Part shown: piece after piece, positions 27,201-41,325 of the stretch
How the letters are laid out: every line of letters begins with the position of its first letter
How positions within the stretch are numbered: the first letter of the stretch is position 1
DNA from: Trogon surrucura
Lineage: Eukaryota; Chordata; Aves; Trogoniformes; Trogonidae
Assembly (NCBI GenBank): GCA_020746105.1
Contig: CM036620.1
Coordinates: 42,118,706-42,182,705, forward strand
DNA: 64,000 bases
Reading direction: 5' to 3'
Made by a program: the position numbers and the translations under genes
The notes under the pieces: generated by a model
Seen by the model: the letters and a program-made list of their open reading frames with translations, nothing else
Told to the model about the DNA's origin: nothing
Database searches by the model: none

Positions 27201-28493
27201 TCTCAATAAAACTACTGCAATTAAAGAACAGAAATAAGTTTAGATAACAAAATTTATTTAAAAAATTGGATTTCTTTGGACCCTTGAAAGAAATAATTTC
27301 AATTAGTTTATTTTTGTATTAGCATTGTCCTACAAAATACTTAGCTATAAATTATGAGAAAGCTGTCAGTTTCTGTGGTCCTGTCACTACATTGTTTTCT
27401 GTCCATATTTCAAATAATGCATTTCTCTTGGGGACTAATATACATATGGGCGGAAAATATGTCCATTGCCTTTTGATCATAGGTTGTGGTAACAGCTTGA
27501 AGATTTATCTGAAGCGTTGGTTTTGGTTATTTAAACCATAGTTTTTACTGTCCATTTTTGAGAAGAAAAGTTCTATTGAACTATTTGACACTACAAATAG
27601 CTTGGTTTTAAATGCTGATTTGTTAGCAACTGATTTCTCCATGAACCGATGTAACTGTTCCTTTGAGGTTTCAAAAAGTAAAATTTTAATACTGTGTTTT
27701 AATCCAGATTTAAACAGATCAAACTGGATTAAGAAATTAACAAAACAAGTATCTTTATTAACATTTCACGTCATCACATACAGGTAGCAATGGAGGTATA
27801 TGGAATTCACACGGGAAGACATTATTTCAGACAGAAGGACAGGGCCTCTGTTAATGATTGGGTATCACATTATGACAAATGGGACATCTTCTTCATAGTT
27901 TACCCTTAAATTTGTACTGTAGATTTGAGGCAAAGTCCCGTCTATAGGTCCTGTACATCTCAAGCCATTGCTATGCTGCAATGATTCACTGATTTCATTT
28001 CCATCAAGAACTCCCTCAAAATACTTTCATCAAAACGGATGGGTTGACCAAAAAGAAAACAAAAGAAAAGAGGTGTGATTACCATTAAAGACAATCTAGT
28101 TTGCATGTCTATTTTCCTCACTAAAGATACGGTGATCTTTAGATTTTTGAAAATAGAATTAAAAGATTGACTATTCCTGAAAACTAAATATATTAAAAGC
28201 TAATCTAAAATCAAAGCATTATTCAGTATATGTACCCAGTTAATGTTTTTCCCCGTACAGTGTAAATGCAACTAACAAAAAACACTGGTCATAGGTATGT
28301 TTCAACATCCCTGTGTGACTTCTAATTCTGCCATTTATTTTCTTTTGTCTTTCAAGACTGAAATGAGTGTAACTGTAAATGAATAATTAATATTCATTCA
28401 TTCTGAAGGAATGTTTCCATCACATTAGTAATATAGTATTTGTGAAATAATAGTATTCCTTGGCCAGATTCCCTTCTCTGACAGAGGCAAAGC

Positions 28494-28536
28494 ACTGACT
28501 ATCAAATATAAATCAAATATAAACTGACTATCAAAT
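28494..28536. repeat. Short local duplications, ACTGACTATCAAAT / ATCAAATATAA
   Basis: ACTGACTATCAAAT appears twice about 30 bp apart, with two copies of ATCAAATATAA between them. The arrangement suggests replication slippage in intron 8. A similar small case is ACAAGATAGAC at 55294-55304 and 55316-55326. Confidence 0.6.
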
Positions 28537-28934
28537 GAAGTCTCAAATTGGAAACCAAAATTCCCCTGTTCTCAGACTTCATTATGCCATTTGTGTAATC
28601 ATGAAGAAATTAGACTCTTCTTGAAAAACTTCCTATACCTATTGTGATGCCTATTGAAAAAACAGTAATTAATAGGTTGCATATTATGTTGCAATAACAG
28701 TTTTAATTTATGCATGTGTTTATAACACAAACCCAGACACTTCAAAATTTTTGTTAATTTTGTGCAAATTGGATTTGGTCTCTAAAAACAGGTCTGCCTT
28801 TCAGTTATTTGGAATCATTGAGGTCCATACTTACAACCATAAAAACGGTAGCCAGAGGGTGCAGTTGTACCTAAGAATTGACTTTGATGCTGCTGTTACT
28901 GTTGTCTGAGAAGGGAGGCTGCAAATGTACTAGA

Positions 28935-29160
28935 CGGTGTAAAAAAGAGGCAGTGACTCTAGGTGGAAAAAGCATAAGGAATATGGCAAGGATAGATGAG
29001 ACCAAAAAAACCACATGAGTTAAAAACTTTCTAAACCTTTGGAATAGATTGCAGGGGAGCTCATGGAATTTTTATGACTGGCCTGAATTAGGTGTAAGGG
29101 ATTCTGACTTAGGTCAGGAAAATTAATTCATTGACCTCCCAAGGGCATTCTAGCACTGAA
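28935..29160 (+). mobile_element. Ancient CR1-like 3' fragment in GLRA3 intron 8
   Basis: Eroded words recall the 3' end of old CR1/L3 elements: CCTTTGGAATAGATTGCAGG, GGAGCTCATGGAATTTTTAT, GAATTAGGTGTAAGG and GACCTCCCAAGGGCATTCTA. It is more diverged than the other CR1 copies here. Confidence 0.55.
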
Positions 29161-32100
29161 TTTCCATTGTTTGACCATTAACTAGGGTTACTTGGTAGAA
29201 GTAAATATTTCTTGCAACAAGCATATCTTTTTAATTGTAAAGAAAACAGACTTTGGAAACTCTTCAGCTGCCCCATTGCAATTAGATATTACTTATACAT
29301 GTTCTTTTCTGTCAACATATACTTGAAACAAAACATTTCTAACCCTGTCTGTTTTTTGGACTTTGCAACACTAGGAATTTTGCCGTACCCTTGCGGATAA
29401 AATGTCAATGCCAAAAAGTTCACCAGGTAGAAAAACCTAATCCTAGTATAATGTCCCACGATGGTAAGCACATAGGGTGAAAAGTCTATCAAGTTATCTT
29501 AACTGTTTTATTTCTCTCATCTATTTGGACACAAATGCTGAACACAATAGCGGTTTTCACTTTGAAAAGAAAGAAGATTTAATGTTCAAGGAAACCCCTG
29601 AAGCTTATTTTAAACACAGCCTTTTAACCTAGCTTCTTTTCATATCTTCTGACTTTGTCGTCAAACGAACATTTCGTTATACATGGTAGTTTTAAAAGGT
29701 CAATACATTCTAATTCCTGAGAACCGGTGGCTGTTTGACCTAGTCCAAAGGGATAGCAAGCACATACAAAACTTTATAATAGTGAGCTATAGTAGCTGAC
29801 CTTAAAAAAATATAAAAGTGGAAGGAAACACAAGTTAATTTGACATATGATCCTGGGACCCGCGTTTTGTGTTAGAAATTGTGGTAAATAACATTTGTGC
29901 TAAGGACTGAAAATATTAACTGTTTTATTTAATGTATAAAACATTATTTATTATTTGTATACCAGAGGGTTTAGAATTCGATCCAGATTTTTTTGAAGAG
30001 ATAAAATCTCCATGCTGAAATATTTCATGTTCTAGTATGCTTGTTGGGCAAGCAATGGTTTAATAAAACATTGAAAAAAAGAGTAGCAATTAGATGAGTT
30101 GTCTCTAGAGCTTGAGAAGGCGTATTCTCAAAAGTTAACTCTGGCCAGGAGCTCTAGCTCTACGTAGAATTGGACTCAGTCAAGAAATGTTCAGTTAAAC
30201 TAGTATTCTCAGAAAAATGTCGATTTCTCAGAATCATAACCTTGCATGGGAACAAAGCATTTTCCAGTCAATTTAAGTGAGAATCCTGTCTCATGATGAA
30301 ACACACAGGTACAAAGAGGAAGAGAAAGACATATCCCCCCTGAACATAGTTAATACCCTCATGTGAGCATGTTAAAACAAGTTTGGAAATGTCTTAATCT
30401 GTTAGAATCTAAGGGGAGTGCTTGATACTTTGCTATAAACTCTGCAGTTTCTACGTGTAATCCTCTAAATTTACGAAAACTTTGCAGGCAACCTTCCTGA
30501 AGCTAGAAGTGTAAAGTTAGAATAAGGACTTTTAAGTGTGAATTCAAAAATACCACAATGTCAAGCATTGATTCAGCAAAACGCTTGCCAATGAAGCTAT
30601 TCACGTTTATACTATTTCATTAAATGTTTTTCTCTTAGAAGTGCTTTGAATATTGTGGATCCTTCCTCACCTACCTCTAGGCTGAAATTGGGTTGATTCT
30701 GATTGTTGAAAAAATGTCTCTGGTGAGCTTGAGATCTTGTTAAGTGGGCTGAAAAGAGATTTGGCTTGATTTGGAGGAAGGAAGGTAATATTACCTGCCA
30801 GTTTCTAACCCTGTGATTATAATAATTGTTGTGTATTTAAGGAAGTGAAAAGGTATCACTAAAGTTGAATAAGGTAAATTTACTTGAGTTCCAGGAGACA
30901 CTATAATACACAGTAAAAAGAAGAATAGACTAAAAGTGTAGCCACATAATATATGACTCACCACAGCTGTTTGTATGTGATACATGACACATTTGTTGTT
31001 GCTCACCTGCCTCCTGTCCAGTAATCTGTCTCTGCCTGTCCAATTCCCCCCATTCCAAATCTTTAAGCAGCTTTCAAAGAGCTGCCATACTTCAAAAACA
31101 AACACCCTGTCACAACAATGCTGCTTTCCTCCTGTGTGTCTCAAAAAGTATTTTTTTTTCTGTTACTGTCAGAAAAAAGAAAATTTTTCACAGGGACAAG
31201 TGTTGAAAGCAGGCAAATGTATGAAAATGTCATTTTTGTTTGACTGAGCAGCCTGCCTTTTAATATGGGGTCTTGCTAGCAGAGACTGCTTAGGTAGGCT
31301 TTACAGCATTACAAATTTTTAATATTTTCTAAGTAAAAGGGAAATGGCCTGTAAAATGCCTTCTCCCTGTGATGTAAGCAATAAATTGAGGTAAGTCTTC
31401 AGGAATGAAAGACAGATGAACTGAGGCATGTTGCTACAGTCAGACTTTCATCCAGAGTAATACTCTAGACAGTGGCTGAAAGCCAGTGGAAAGGCTCTGC
31501 ATGATGTCAGTTGTGGGTACTCAGTTAATGAGGAGGCTGGAGAAATATTTACTCTTCAAAAATCAGAAGTAGAAATTGCATACTGATGGAAGAAATTTTG
31601 CTTATTGCTTGATTTAACTGCGTACTTCAGAATTCAAATCTGTAGCTTTAGCTGTTAATTTTGCACATTGGTAGTGACTCACTTTTAAGCCAGATAGCTT
31701 CAGTTACAAAATAAATACTAATAACATTTGTTGTATTAAAGTTTCTTAATGATTGTATGAAAAATTTACACTAGATTAACGTGACAGAGGGAAAAAAAGC
31801 ACAACAAATTCTCAGGCTTTTAAAGTGAAATGTTTGTTCTTCCACCAATAATATTATTTGAATAAGTATTTTTTTATACTAAAAAACCATTTTCATGAAA
31901 CACAACTCTTAAGATCTTGAACTAAATACCAGAATGAAATCAGGAAACATTATTCGTTGAAGCTATGCAGTACAAACTACTGCAAGTATCAGTAACATTC
32001 ATCCACTGAAGTATAATCTAACTCTCCTAACAGAGTCAAATTCATGCTTGTGCAGATGTTTCCCACATGGCCCATGCCTCATTTAAATCCCTCTTAATCC

Positions 32101-32239
32101 CTCTTTCGAGAATTCAGGTTGGATTTATGCAGTGCATAGTCCTTGTAGTGACCCTTTGCCTATAGTGAAATTCATTCTGTGCTGCCATGGTATTTATATT
32201 GCCACTTTAAGCTGCAGTACGTTTACCAACTTAACCCTA

Positions 32240-32446
<207 letters not shown>

Positions 32447-34917
32447 CTATGGAGAGAATAGAGCAGGAAACTGAATATGTTAAAACTACAGGTGAGAATT
32501 ATAGCATTTCATGTCAGGAGGAAGTGCATTAATATCTCCACATCCCAACACTACTTTTATCAACCAAAACTTAACATGAAAGCTAGATAACAAGAGGGAC
32601 ACCAATTCAATCTGTAAGCGTTATTATTCAAAATGTAGTGTTTCGCAAAATGTATTTACTATTTACGTCGTTAACAGCTCCTTGTACCATACAGAGGATT
32701 TTATCACAAACCAAATAATCCACAAGAAGCACATGCTCTTCCTCCATTTGTCCCACTGAGATCTGTGAACGATGCTAAGGAACCAGAGAATAGCTTATAG
32801 TGAGGCCAGGGGGAGTTCCTGTATTATAATAGATCTGATTTAGAGTTCCTGGAATAGAAATTAGGTAGAAGAAAGAGGATAGATGGAGAACGCTGGTATG
32901 CTCATTCTCTGTTAATATAGACATGGTAAAACAAAGGTACATGTTCAAATTCATCCTGTGATTTTGACACAGTCAAAGTAATGAAAATCAATTACAGAGT
33001 AGATGAGCTCATTGCAATCCTTTATTGCCAAGCTCAGCCACAGGACATAATCTGAACTACGAAAGCAGGGCCTGTTCCTTCTCTGTGTGCAGATTTGCAA
33101 GAGGTTTTTTCATATAAGCCTACATAGCTAGATTCAGGCCTCAAAAATGTGACAAAAACCATCTGTAGCTCTCTGGTAACCTCTTACATTCTTGCTTCTC
33201 TGAGTTTTTATAGCATTCCATCAGATGCATTCAGATTCATACATTTGAGGCACAAAGCACACTCACCTCTGTTAGGGCTATCTATTTTACTTAGAAAAAA
33301 TTAATTAGCAAACCTTAAAATACTATGTTAAAACTAATACAGAAGTGGACTTTGTATATTTTTGTTGTATTGTCGTGAGTTGACCCTGGCCAGCCGCCAG
33401 GTACCCACACAGCCGCTCACTCACTCCCCCCTTCACTGCTGAACAGGGGGAGAAAATATTTCCAAGGGTTCAGGGTTTGAGATGAGGACAGGGAGATCAC
33501 CCTCATTTACCGTCCCGGGCAAAACAGACTCAGTTTTGGGGAAATTAGGTACATTTATTAAAAGAACTAATCAGAGAGGAGTAGTGAGAAGTAAGAAAGA
33601 GCAAACAAATCTTAAACAGAACACCTTCCCCCCATCCCTCCCTTCTTCCCGGGCTTAACATCAATCCCGGTTTCTCCACCTCCTCCCCCCGAGCGGCGCA
33701 GGGGGACAGGGAATGGGGGCTGCGGTCAGTTCATCCGACGTTGGTTCCACCGCTTCTTCACTCCGGGGGAGGACTCTTCACTCTTCCCCAGGGCCACTGT
33801 GGGGTCCCTCTCACGGGAGACAAGCTTCACGCTCTCTTCTCCACGTGAGTCGTCCCACGAAGGGCAATTCATCACAAACTGCCCAACGCGAGACACCTCA
33901 CAAGGGGCAGCCCACCCCTCGTGAGTCTGAGGTGCAGTCCTTCAGGGGAAACTGCTCCAGCGTGAGCCACCCACAACATCCCAAAAGTCCCACCGGCCAA
34001 CCTGCTCCAGCGTGGGCATTCCTCTCTTCCACAGGCTACAGGTTCTGGCAGCGACTTGCTCTGATGTGGGCTTCCCACGGGCTACAGTCCCCTTTCAGGC
34101 ATCCACCCACACGGCGTGGAGTCCTCGGTGGACATCTACGTGGTGATCCTCACGGTGGACTTCTACACCTCGCCCATGGGCTGCAGGGGGACAACCCGCT
34201 TCACCATGGTCTTCACCACGGACCCGGGGGACTCCTTCTGCTCTGGCGCCTGGAGCTCATCCTCCCCCCCACTCCTTCCTCACTGACCTTGGTGTCTGCA
34301 CAGATTCTCACTCCTCCATCTCTGTGCCAGCTGTTATGGTGCAGTTCTTTTTCCCGTTCTTAAATATGTTTTTCACAGAGGCGTTCCTCTGCTATCACCT
34401 TACTGATAGGCTCAGCCTTGGCCAGCGGCGGGTCCCTCTTTGTAGCCGGCTGGCATTGGCTCTATCAATCTTGGGGAGCTTCTAGCAGCTTCTTACAGAA
34501 GCCACCCTGCAGCTCCCCCCCCGGCGCCGAAATCTGGCCAGGCCAAACCAAAACATGTATACATTCATTTCTATTAAATACAGTGGTGCAGGAAGATGGT
34601 CAAGGAATAACCCTTAAAAAGTAAACCTTTAAAGCAATGACAAGTCAGAAAATTTAAATAGTTAATAATAGAAATACACTCCAAGCTATTTACATTGTGG
34701 AGTGAAAATTCTTTACACAATTGTTTGGAGCTATTTAGCTTCACGTTTTTCTCCATTTTAATATAAACATGTTTGTAAGTAGTGAGTTAATTCATAAAGT
34801 TGTCAGGTTTGGGAAAGGAATTTCATTGATAACTACTATAAGGTTGACTGGAGGTGTTTGTCATATTGCATTATGAGTTTATACTAGTGTGGTTCAAACA
34901 AAGGAAATTCTTCCTAC
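32447..34917 (-). other. GLRA3: GLRA3 intron 7
   Basis: The 2471-bp intron has donor GTAGGAAG and acceptor CCATAG. Nearly half of its length is the 1185-bp LTR at 33371-34555. The remaining DNA is AT-rich with no further feature seen. Confidence 0.9.
33366..34560 (-). mobile_element. 1185-bp solo LTR in GLRA3 intron 7, with 5-bp duplication TGTAT
   Basis: The LTR runs 33371-34555 (TGTCGTGAGT...ACCAAAACA on the plus strand). It is flanked by perfect TGTAT copies at 33366-33370 and 34556-34560. On the minus strand the U3 start is TGTTTTGGTTTGGCCTGGCC, a TATTTAA promoter-like box is at 34360-34366, and an AATAAA poly(A) signal is at 33554-33559. The end is GGGTCAACTCACGACA. Between them lie degenerate tandem units with GCTGGAGCAG words. 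A 5-bp duplication fits ERVL/class III, though it does not prove it. It is GC-rich compared with its surroundings and sits in the same transcriptional orientation as GLRA3, 363 bp past the exon 7 donor. Open frames inside it (for example 216 codons at 33713-34363, plus strand) are not genes. Confidence 0.88.
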
Positions 34918-35132
34918 CTTTGGAAGAGACGCTCGTGAACCTGAGCTTTGTGTTGTCATGGTCAGTACAGTTGTTATGCCCAAAGCCACTCTGGCCGGAG
35001 CCGCATCCATATTGATCCAAAATGACACCCAGGAGAGAATGACGATCAAGAGACTCGGTATGTACATCTGGATAAGATAGTAACCCATCTGCCTCTCAAG
35101 GTGAAATCGGACTTCAATACATGTAAACTTTC
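34918..35132 (-). CDS. GLRA3: GLRA3 exon 7 (pre-M1, M1, M2)
   Basis: This 215-bp exon encodes K206-K276: the end of loop C with C209, the pre-M1 segment, the M1 helix and the pore-lining M2 helix. The minus-strand acceptor is AAAAAG and the donor is AAG/GTAGG. It begins [19 protein letters not shown] and continues with M1 ([16 protein letters not shown]). M2 follows, with the selectivity-filter residues PAR at 250-252, A254 as in alpha-2/alpha-3 rather than the G254 of alpha-1, the gate leucine L261, S267 and the outer-mouth R271. It ends SRASLPK. All the key pore residues I can check are present, so a functional anion channel is expected. The donor lies 363 bp from a sense-oriented LTR in the following intron. 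Confidence 0.97.
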
Positions 35133-36913
35133 CTTTTTATAACAGAGAAGAAATATTCAGTAGAAACAGAATGTTCCTTTACTGTCAACATCTAGTGCAC
35201 ACTCCAAGAATTTACACTCCGTCAAATATATTTGCTCTCTAACAAAGGATGAATGTTTTGATTTCTCATCAGTGATTTTTAATATGCACAGTATCTATTA
35301 TAACAGCAGTATCTAATGGAAAGAAAGGGGACAGGAAAACTAAAAATCTAAGAATTTAATAGCCTCTGGAGATCTTCTGTCCTTATAAGAACCAAAGCAT
35401 AATTTGTTATGACATAGAAAAGTTCCTCTGTGTGATGCCACTTGCTTTGCAACTTACTGTTTTGAAATACTGCTGTACGCAAAGAAATGGCTTGCTCTCT
35501 TCTTTATCTTTTGGTCCAATTTTAACCTTAAATTTAGTATTTTTTGTAATCCAATTAATTTGGGAAAAGCATAGTGAGATCAGTGTGGGCATTAGGTTAT
35601 CAGTGGGAGATTCTCCTAAATCTCTCCTTTTATTTCCATTCAAGCTGTTTCAGCTCAAAAGTACGACTGAGATTCAAAGACAAATTGAGGATTTGAGATT
35701 AGGCAACTTTAGGAAGTGAATTAAATGGCCTAATTTTTCTAAATACTTAACATCAAGTACCTTCCACTGATTTAACCAAACCAGAACAAAAAAATATAAT
35801 TGTTTGCGCATAGAAATGCAGTAAACCACTTCTTTTCTTTTACCCAGATTGTGTTTTTTTAATCCTGTAAACTGGAGATGATTTCACAGATCTTGACCTG
35901 GTCTCATTATATTTTCTAATTCTGGTCAATGCTCACATTAGTCACATATGAACGGTGCTGAAGGCAATGCTGTTACTGTAAATTGTGCATACGTAAAACT
36001 GTTTCTCACAGCAAGATAGCTTCATATCTCAGATTTCTTCCTTATTTGAATGAAAGAATTTTAAAATTCTAAGTTTAGCATGGAAAGCTATATAGCTAGT
36101 TACTTCTTAAGTGGTATGCATTTTTCTGGGTTATATTTTCCACATATTCTCCTAATCTATTTTATTTGCCGAAACGCCATTTTACAGCAAATTGATACAC
36201 ATTAATAGTACTATAATATTTACCATATTAACAAAATTTATGTAATGGACTTAATTATGAGTTTATCCTGTACTAACTTAATATATTGTGTATGATGCTG
36301 TGACAGTAGTGTTAAGGCATTCAGAAATGAGTTTCAGATAAAATCAAACAGAAATGTTTTTATTTTAGGCATGTTAAGTGCTTGGAAATATCTTCTGAAC
36401 TTCATTATTTTCATAATAGTTCCCTTAACGGGCCATTAGTTCTTTCTATGGTGTCATAGTAAGACATTGTATCAAAAAAATAAATTTAGAGAGCTGGTAG
36501 TTATAGTGTTCAGTTTTAAAATTACATAGTATATCTCAGGAGTTTTCTATCTGTTTGCTCAATTATTCACTCCGTTCCTAAATGCCAGTGTTTTCTGAAC
36601 CCTATCTATACTCCTGAAATCTATGTCCCAAATCATGGCTCAACCATCTGCTGCCCCAGATTCAAAACTGATTTCTGTTTCAATCAAGGGATAAAGTCCT
36701 GGTTTAACAAAGTGAATGGGAATTTTGCTGTTTACTTCAGAAAAGGCCAGGATTTGCCCCTACATTTCTGTTCCAGGATTTTCAAAAGGATATCTACACA
36801 CTACATTCTTTTCTTAGCAGTTCAGTACACCCCTGTACATAGAAGTTCTGAACTGACTGGCCTTTGTCAGAATTATATTCTTACTTCAAACCAGTTCTTA
36901 CCCTGAAGATTTC

Positions 36914-36936
36914 TTTTTTTTTTTTTTTTTTTTTTT
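36914..36936. repeat. Poly(T) run of 23
   Basis: This is an uninterrupted T run in GLRA3 intron 6, reading as poly(A) on the gene strand. Other long runs are at 45778-45796 (19 T) and 23892-23904 (13 T). No retrocopy is recognisable beside them. Confidence 0.9.
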
Positions 36937-39900
36937 GTGGGATTTGTTCTGTTAATTCAGCAGCCTTCGACAACCGCGGTCTCTCTCTCTCATATATCAC
37001 ATTGGTAAGGAGTGACAGAAATGCATCAATCAAATCTGGGTCTCTTGCATAGCTGTTTTGTTTGGAATCACATCAGCAAGAATTACAGTTCAGCATGCAA
37101 CATTTTCTTCATATAGGGTGCTATACTCTTCTTTCAAAGCAAAACTGAGGAGCATTTGAATGGTTAATATATGCATAATTGGAGTGTCAATAAACATTGG
37201 CTACCCCTTGTACTTTTTTTTTTCCTCCGGAGAAAGGTGGGATAAAAGATCCAAGTCTCCTTCCTTATTCAAGCGTGCTTGAATTATTACAGACATCTCA
37301 GCACAAAAATACCAAGGTTCTAAACAAGGAGCAATAAATAATATATTAGATCTCATGTGGATAATTTTTATGTAGTTACAAGTTTGCCTGGTTTGTTTGA
37401 ACTAAGGAAAAAGAGAGGAATAGCCCCAAACAGAACTCTAACAAAATGAAAGATCTGAATGAAAGGAGTGCAGATGGAATATATTGTAACCACAGAAAAA
37501 GAAAAGAGATGGGATTACAAAGAGGCCAGAACTAGGACCAGGGATGTGTCAGAGATGTTGTGCTGAATGCTTTTTTTCCTTGGTTTTCTATTTTGTCAGT
37601 ATCACTGGCCAAGGTAAAAAAACCCAACACAACATTTAAAAAAAAAACAACAAACAAACAAAAAAACCAAAGCAGAACTCTCTTGCTCTCCAGAAGAAGC
37701 AAACAACCAAAAGTGTGTCGTAAAGTGGAAAAATATCTTTGCTCAACTTTACAGAACATATGACAGATTCCTGCCTTCGTCTTAGGCCCAATTTGTTTAT
37801 GGACATTCCAGTCATATATGCACCACTTCCCAGTCAAGACCACTGTGTTCCTCATCTGCTCTGTTCCAGTGTAGCACTGAAAAATTAACTTCATATGTGG
37901 CAACTCTCCAGGGAGACCAGTGGTCACTCAGGTAGACACTTCTCTCTGTTACTCCACTGAGGACTATTGGCTTTCTCAGCAGTGGAAGACAGTAGAGGAG
38001 AAAGAGAGCAGTTCAAAGTCAGTCTCAGCACTGTGATTGTAGCAGTTGCCTGTCTAAGTGTGGAAGGGTTGATGCTAATTTTTGCCCTTCCTGGCTGAGA
38101 TCAGAACCACCTGCATAAACCTGGCTACTGAAGCAGAATCGAAAAAAAACAACGCACATTTGCAGTAGCAACCACATTTGCACTAGCAGATGCGATCCTC
38201 AGCTAGGAGGCAGCCAGCAGAGGTTGTGCTGTTATTTCCCAGCTGCCAACCCCCTTTCTCTGCCTGTATTCCATTTCAAATTCAAAGCCAGGTTAGCTGT
38301 GGTTTAATCTATTTGACTGGGAGCTTGAATGTATCAGAAAAGACATACCTATTAAACCATCTCAGCTGGGGAAGGAGATAGGCAAGCAGCTAAGAGCATT
38401 GCTCTAATAATTTGTTTCCAGTACATAAAAGGTAAGCTCTCGTTCATTCTGATATACACTGTAAATGTCATGGAGAGTGGCTAGGAGGGGTATATGAAAC
38501 CTTTGTGATATTGTGGGTTTGCCAAGGCTGAGTAACAAATTAAGGCATGTTGCTAGTTTCAGACCAGAGCTAAGTATACATGTGAACACAATCCATACAA
38601 TGGACAGATTTTTGTAATGCAAAAGAAAGAACAACTATTGAGGGCTTCCTAAAGGATGAGCATTTTTTCCTGAAACAGAGGTAATGTTCTTTGTATTTAT
38701 GTGTAACTTAACAGAGCATTCAAGTCTGATAAAGGTACATAAAGTGCTGCCTTGCTCAATGCTACACCTATGCACCTGAAGTGAACATAATGGTATACGT
38801 GCACGTGATGGTGCACTTTTCCCTCTTACACATGTTCTTTAGTAACAGTGACAGATCTGCTGGGTTTGCCTTATTTTCATACAATGTTCATGTTGAAGCC
38901 AATATTATAGTGGGAAAATGTATATTCCAGTTAGTTTATATGACTTTTCTTTTCCCTGGAAAGTATAAGTGACCTTTCTTGGGAACCGGTTTCTAGGTTA
39001 CACATCCTTCTTTTCAGTTGTCGCTGCTGTAGCCAACTGTGAGCAACCCAAGAAGAGCAACCTTATCACACCTTCACACTGCACAGCCTCCTCAGACTGT
39101 GGCAGGTGCTGTTGAAGAAGTGGGTTATGCAGGTAGCAGTATGCCTACATGTTTTGAAGGCACTGCCAGCACTGTGGATGTACAAGGGAAATTAAGCATA
39201 AGTAGTAGCTTTCAGGTCAGAAAGGGTCCTTCTTTTCAGTTTCGTCTTCCTAAAACTGCTACAGAGGCAGTAGTTGATAGAATTTAAATATATTTGTCCC
39301 CCTTTTAGCAACTCTTACAATATCCCTTGGGGAAGCTCTTCTTGCTGTACCCTTAAAATATCATGGTCATGTTTGCAATTCCCAGAAATATTAAGTAGCT
39401 CTTTCTGAAGCTACACAGAAAGTTTTCATAATGGAGAATCACCTTAGGAAACTGAACCAAGGAAATAGGGTCCCGAAGAAATTATTTATAAAGATAATTG
39501 TAATGATCATTAGTAAATCACTATGAAATTAAAAATTAATAACAACATACAAAATTAATAAGGTTAAGCAAACAAACAAAAAAGCAATTAAGCATGCAGA
39601 AATTCAACTGTTAATCTATGCAGAATGGACAGATATCTGCTGAAGGTGCTGGTTCTTGATACTGCTTTAGATATCAGTAAATCATAGTCTGGCCGTCCTT
39701 ATAAGAAAAGCCACTGATAATGCTAATATTTGATCTACTATGAAATATTTAATGGATGTAGAGAGGATTGTGGCCTAAAGACTATATAGCTTAATGAAAT
39801 TACATTGAACTATTTAATTAAAATAAGAATTTTATACTTGCTGAATAGATAATGCCTCAAAGCTTAGCAAAATTGAATTAGACTGTTAAGCAACTCTGAA

Positions 39901-41032
39901 TAAGTCTTTATGGAGCCATCCAGAGTACAGATCTGAGAAGCAGATATTTTATATTCTGATTCCAACATATCTGTCATTAAGGGGGTAGACTACACAACTC
40001 TTGTTTTACCGGTGTCTGATGACTAACAAACAGCCAGCCCATGGGTCAGAATGTTGCTACGTAAGGAGATTTGCTAACAGAGTCTTGGGGTGCTTGGACT
40101 GAGATGATAGTCCTCTCCTCTAGCACTGAAAAACTGTTAGAGTCATAGGTTTAACATGAGATTAAGTATTAAGAGACAGCAGGAAAGAAGAAAGGGAGAC
40201 TTCTTCAGTGGCTAGGGTATGCTCAACCTAAATGGCTGATTTAGGTTTATCTCTCCTAATACAATACCAAGCTTCTCCCATTTGTCTGTCTTCTGGAAAT
40301 CCTTTTCTTAAGCAGCTCAATTCTTCCACTCCTTATAAAGATCCTAAGCATTCAAGCTCAATCTGAGCTTGAAATTTCTGTTAGAGTATTTATTTCTAGG
40401 TGCTATTCTGAACCTCTACAGTATTTACTATTTTTAGACTTTTAAAAATCACAGATCACTGTTTTACATGGAAAATATACTGAAAAAGCAAGCTGACACA
40501 CTTTAGTCTATAACAAGATATGTAAAGACAGTCCTCTCTTCTAAAAGCTAAAGATTCTTTTAAGACAAAACAACAGGTGTACTCAAGAAACAGATTTTGT
40601 ATGGATTGATGCAATGTGGCTACTGTACTTCATGACTTTTGTGGTTTTCTAATGACTAATACCTTGGATTCCTAGGATCTCACTAAAGAGTTGCATTGCA
40701 ATGCTTTGAATATTCTCGTCTGCTCTCTTTACCTATGTATGAAGGAAAAACAGATCAATGTTGACTCAAATCAAATATATATCACAGGACAACACACACT
40801 GAAAATAGTTCAGGAGGGGCTTTTAGATTGGTCTTCAGCTGCAACTCAATATTATCTAACTGCAGGCCATCAAAGACTTCCCCTTTGCAGCATTTTTTCA
40901 GCCCGCCCTTAACGCTGGTTCTGGCACCCATCTCATCCTGATTTGGGATACTTCAGTGCACTAGGTAGTAGAAAGCTACTCCTTTTAGGTATGTGTGTTA
41001 GAGCCTCAAACAGACGAGGTTTTAATCAGGAT

Positions 41033-41319
41033 TGTCCAGAAACAAAATCGTTAACAAGAGGACAAAAGGAAATAGCCTCAAGTTGTGCCAGGGGAGGTTT
41101 AGAATGGATATTGGGAAAAAATTCTTCACTGAAAGGGTTGTTAAGCATTAGAAAAGGCTACCCAGAGAAGTGATTGAGTTACCATCCCTGGAGATATTTA
41201 TGAGACGGGTAGATGAGGTACTTCGGGATATGGTTTGGTGGTGGACCTGCATTGCTAGGGTAACAGTTGAACTCAGTGATCTTAAAGGTTTTTTCCCACC
41301 TAAATGACTATGATTCTAA
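41033..41319 (+). mobile_element. CR1 LINE, 3' end, in GLRA3 intron 6
   Basis: The 5'-truncated CR1 shows ACAAGAGGACAAAAGGAAAT, CAAGTTGTGCCAGGGGAGGT, GATATTGGGAAAAAATTCTT and ACCATCCCTGGAGATATTTA. The 3' end is CAGTGATCTTAAAGG and TATGATTCTA. The LTR at 41326 begins right after its end. Confidence 0.88.
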
Positions 41320-41325
41320 GTGCTC

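Noticed and set aside
33713..34363. 216-codon open frame on the plus strand
   Set aside because: It is antisense to a solo LTR with clear ends and target duplication; composition reflects LTR repeat units, not a gene.
37532..37927. 131-codon minus-strand frame in GLRA3 intron 6
   Set aside because: No recognised domain; hydrophobic stretch comes from a poly(A)/(CAAA) tract read in reverse; no splice context or promoter seen.
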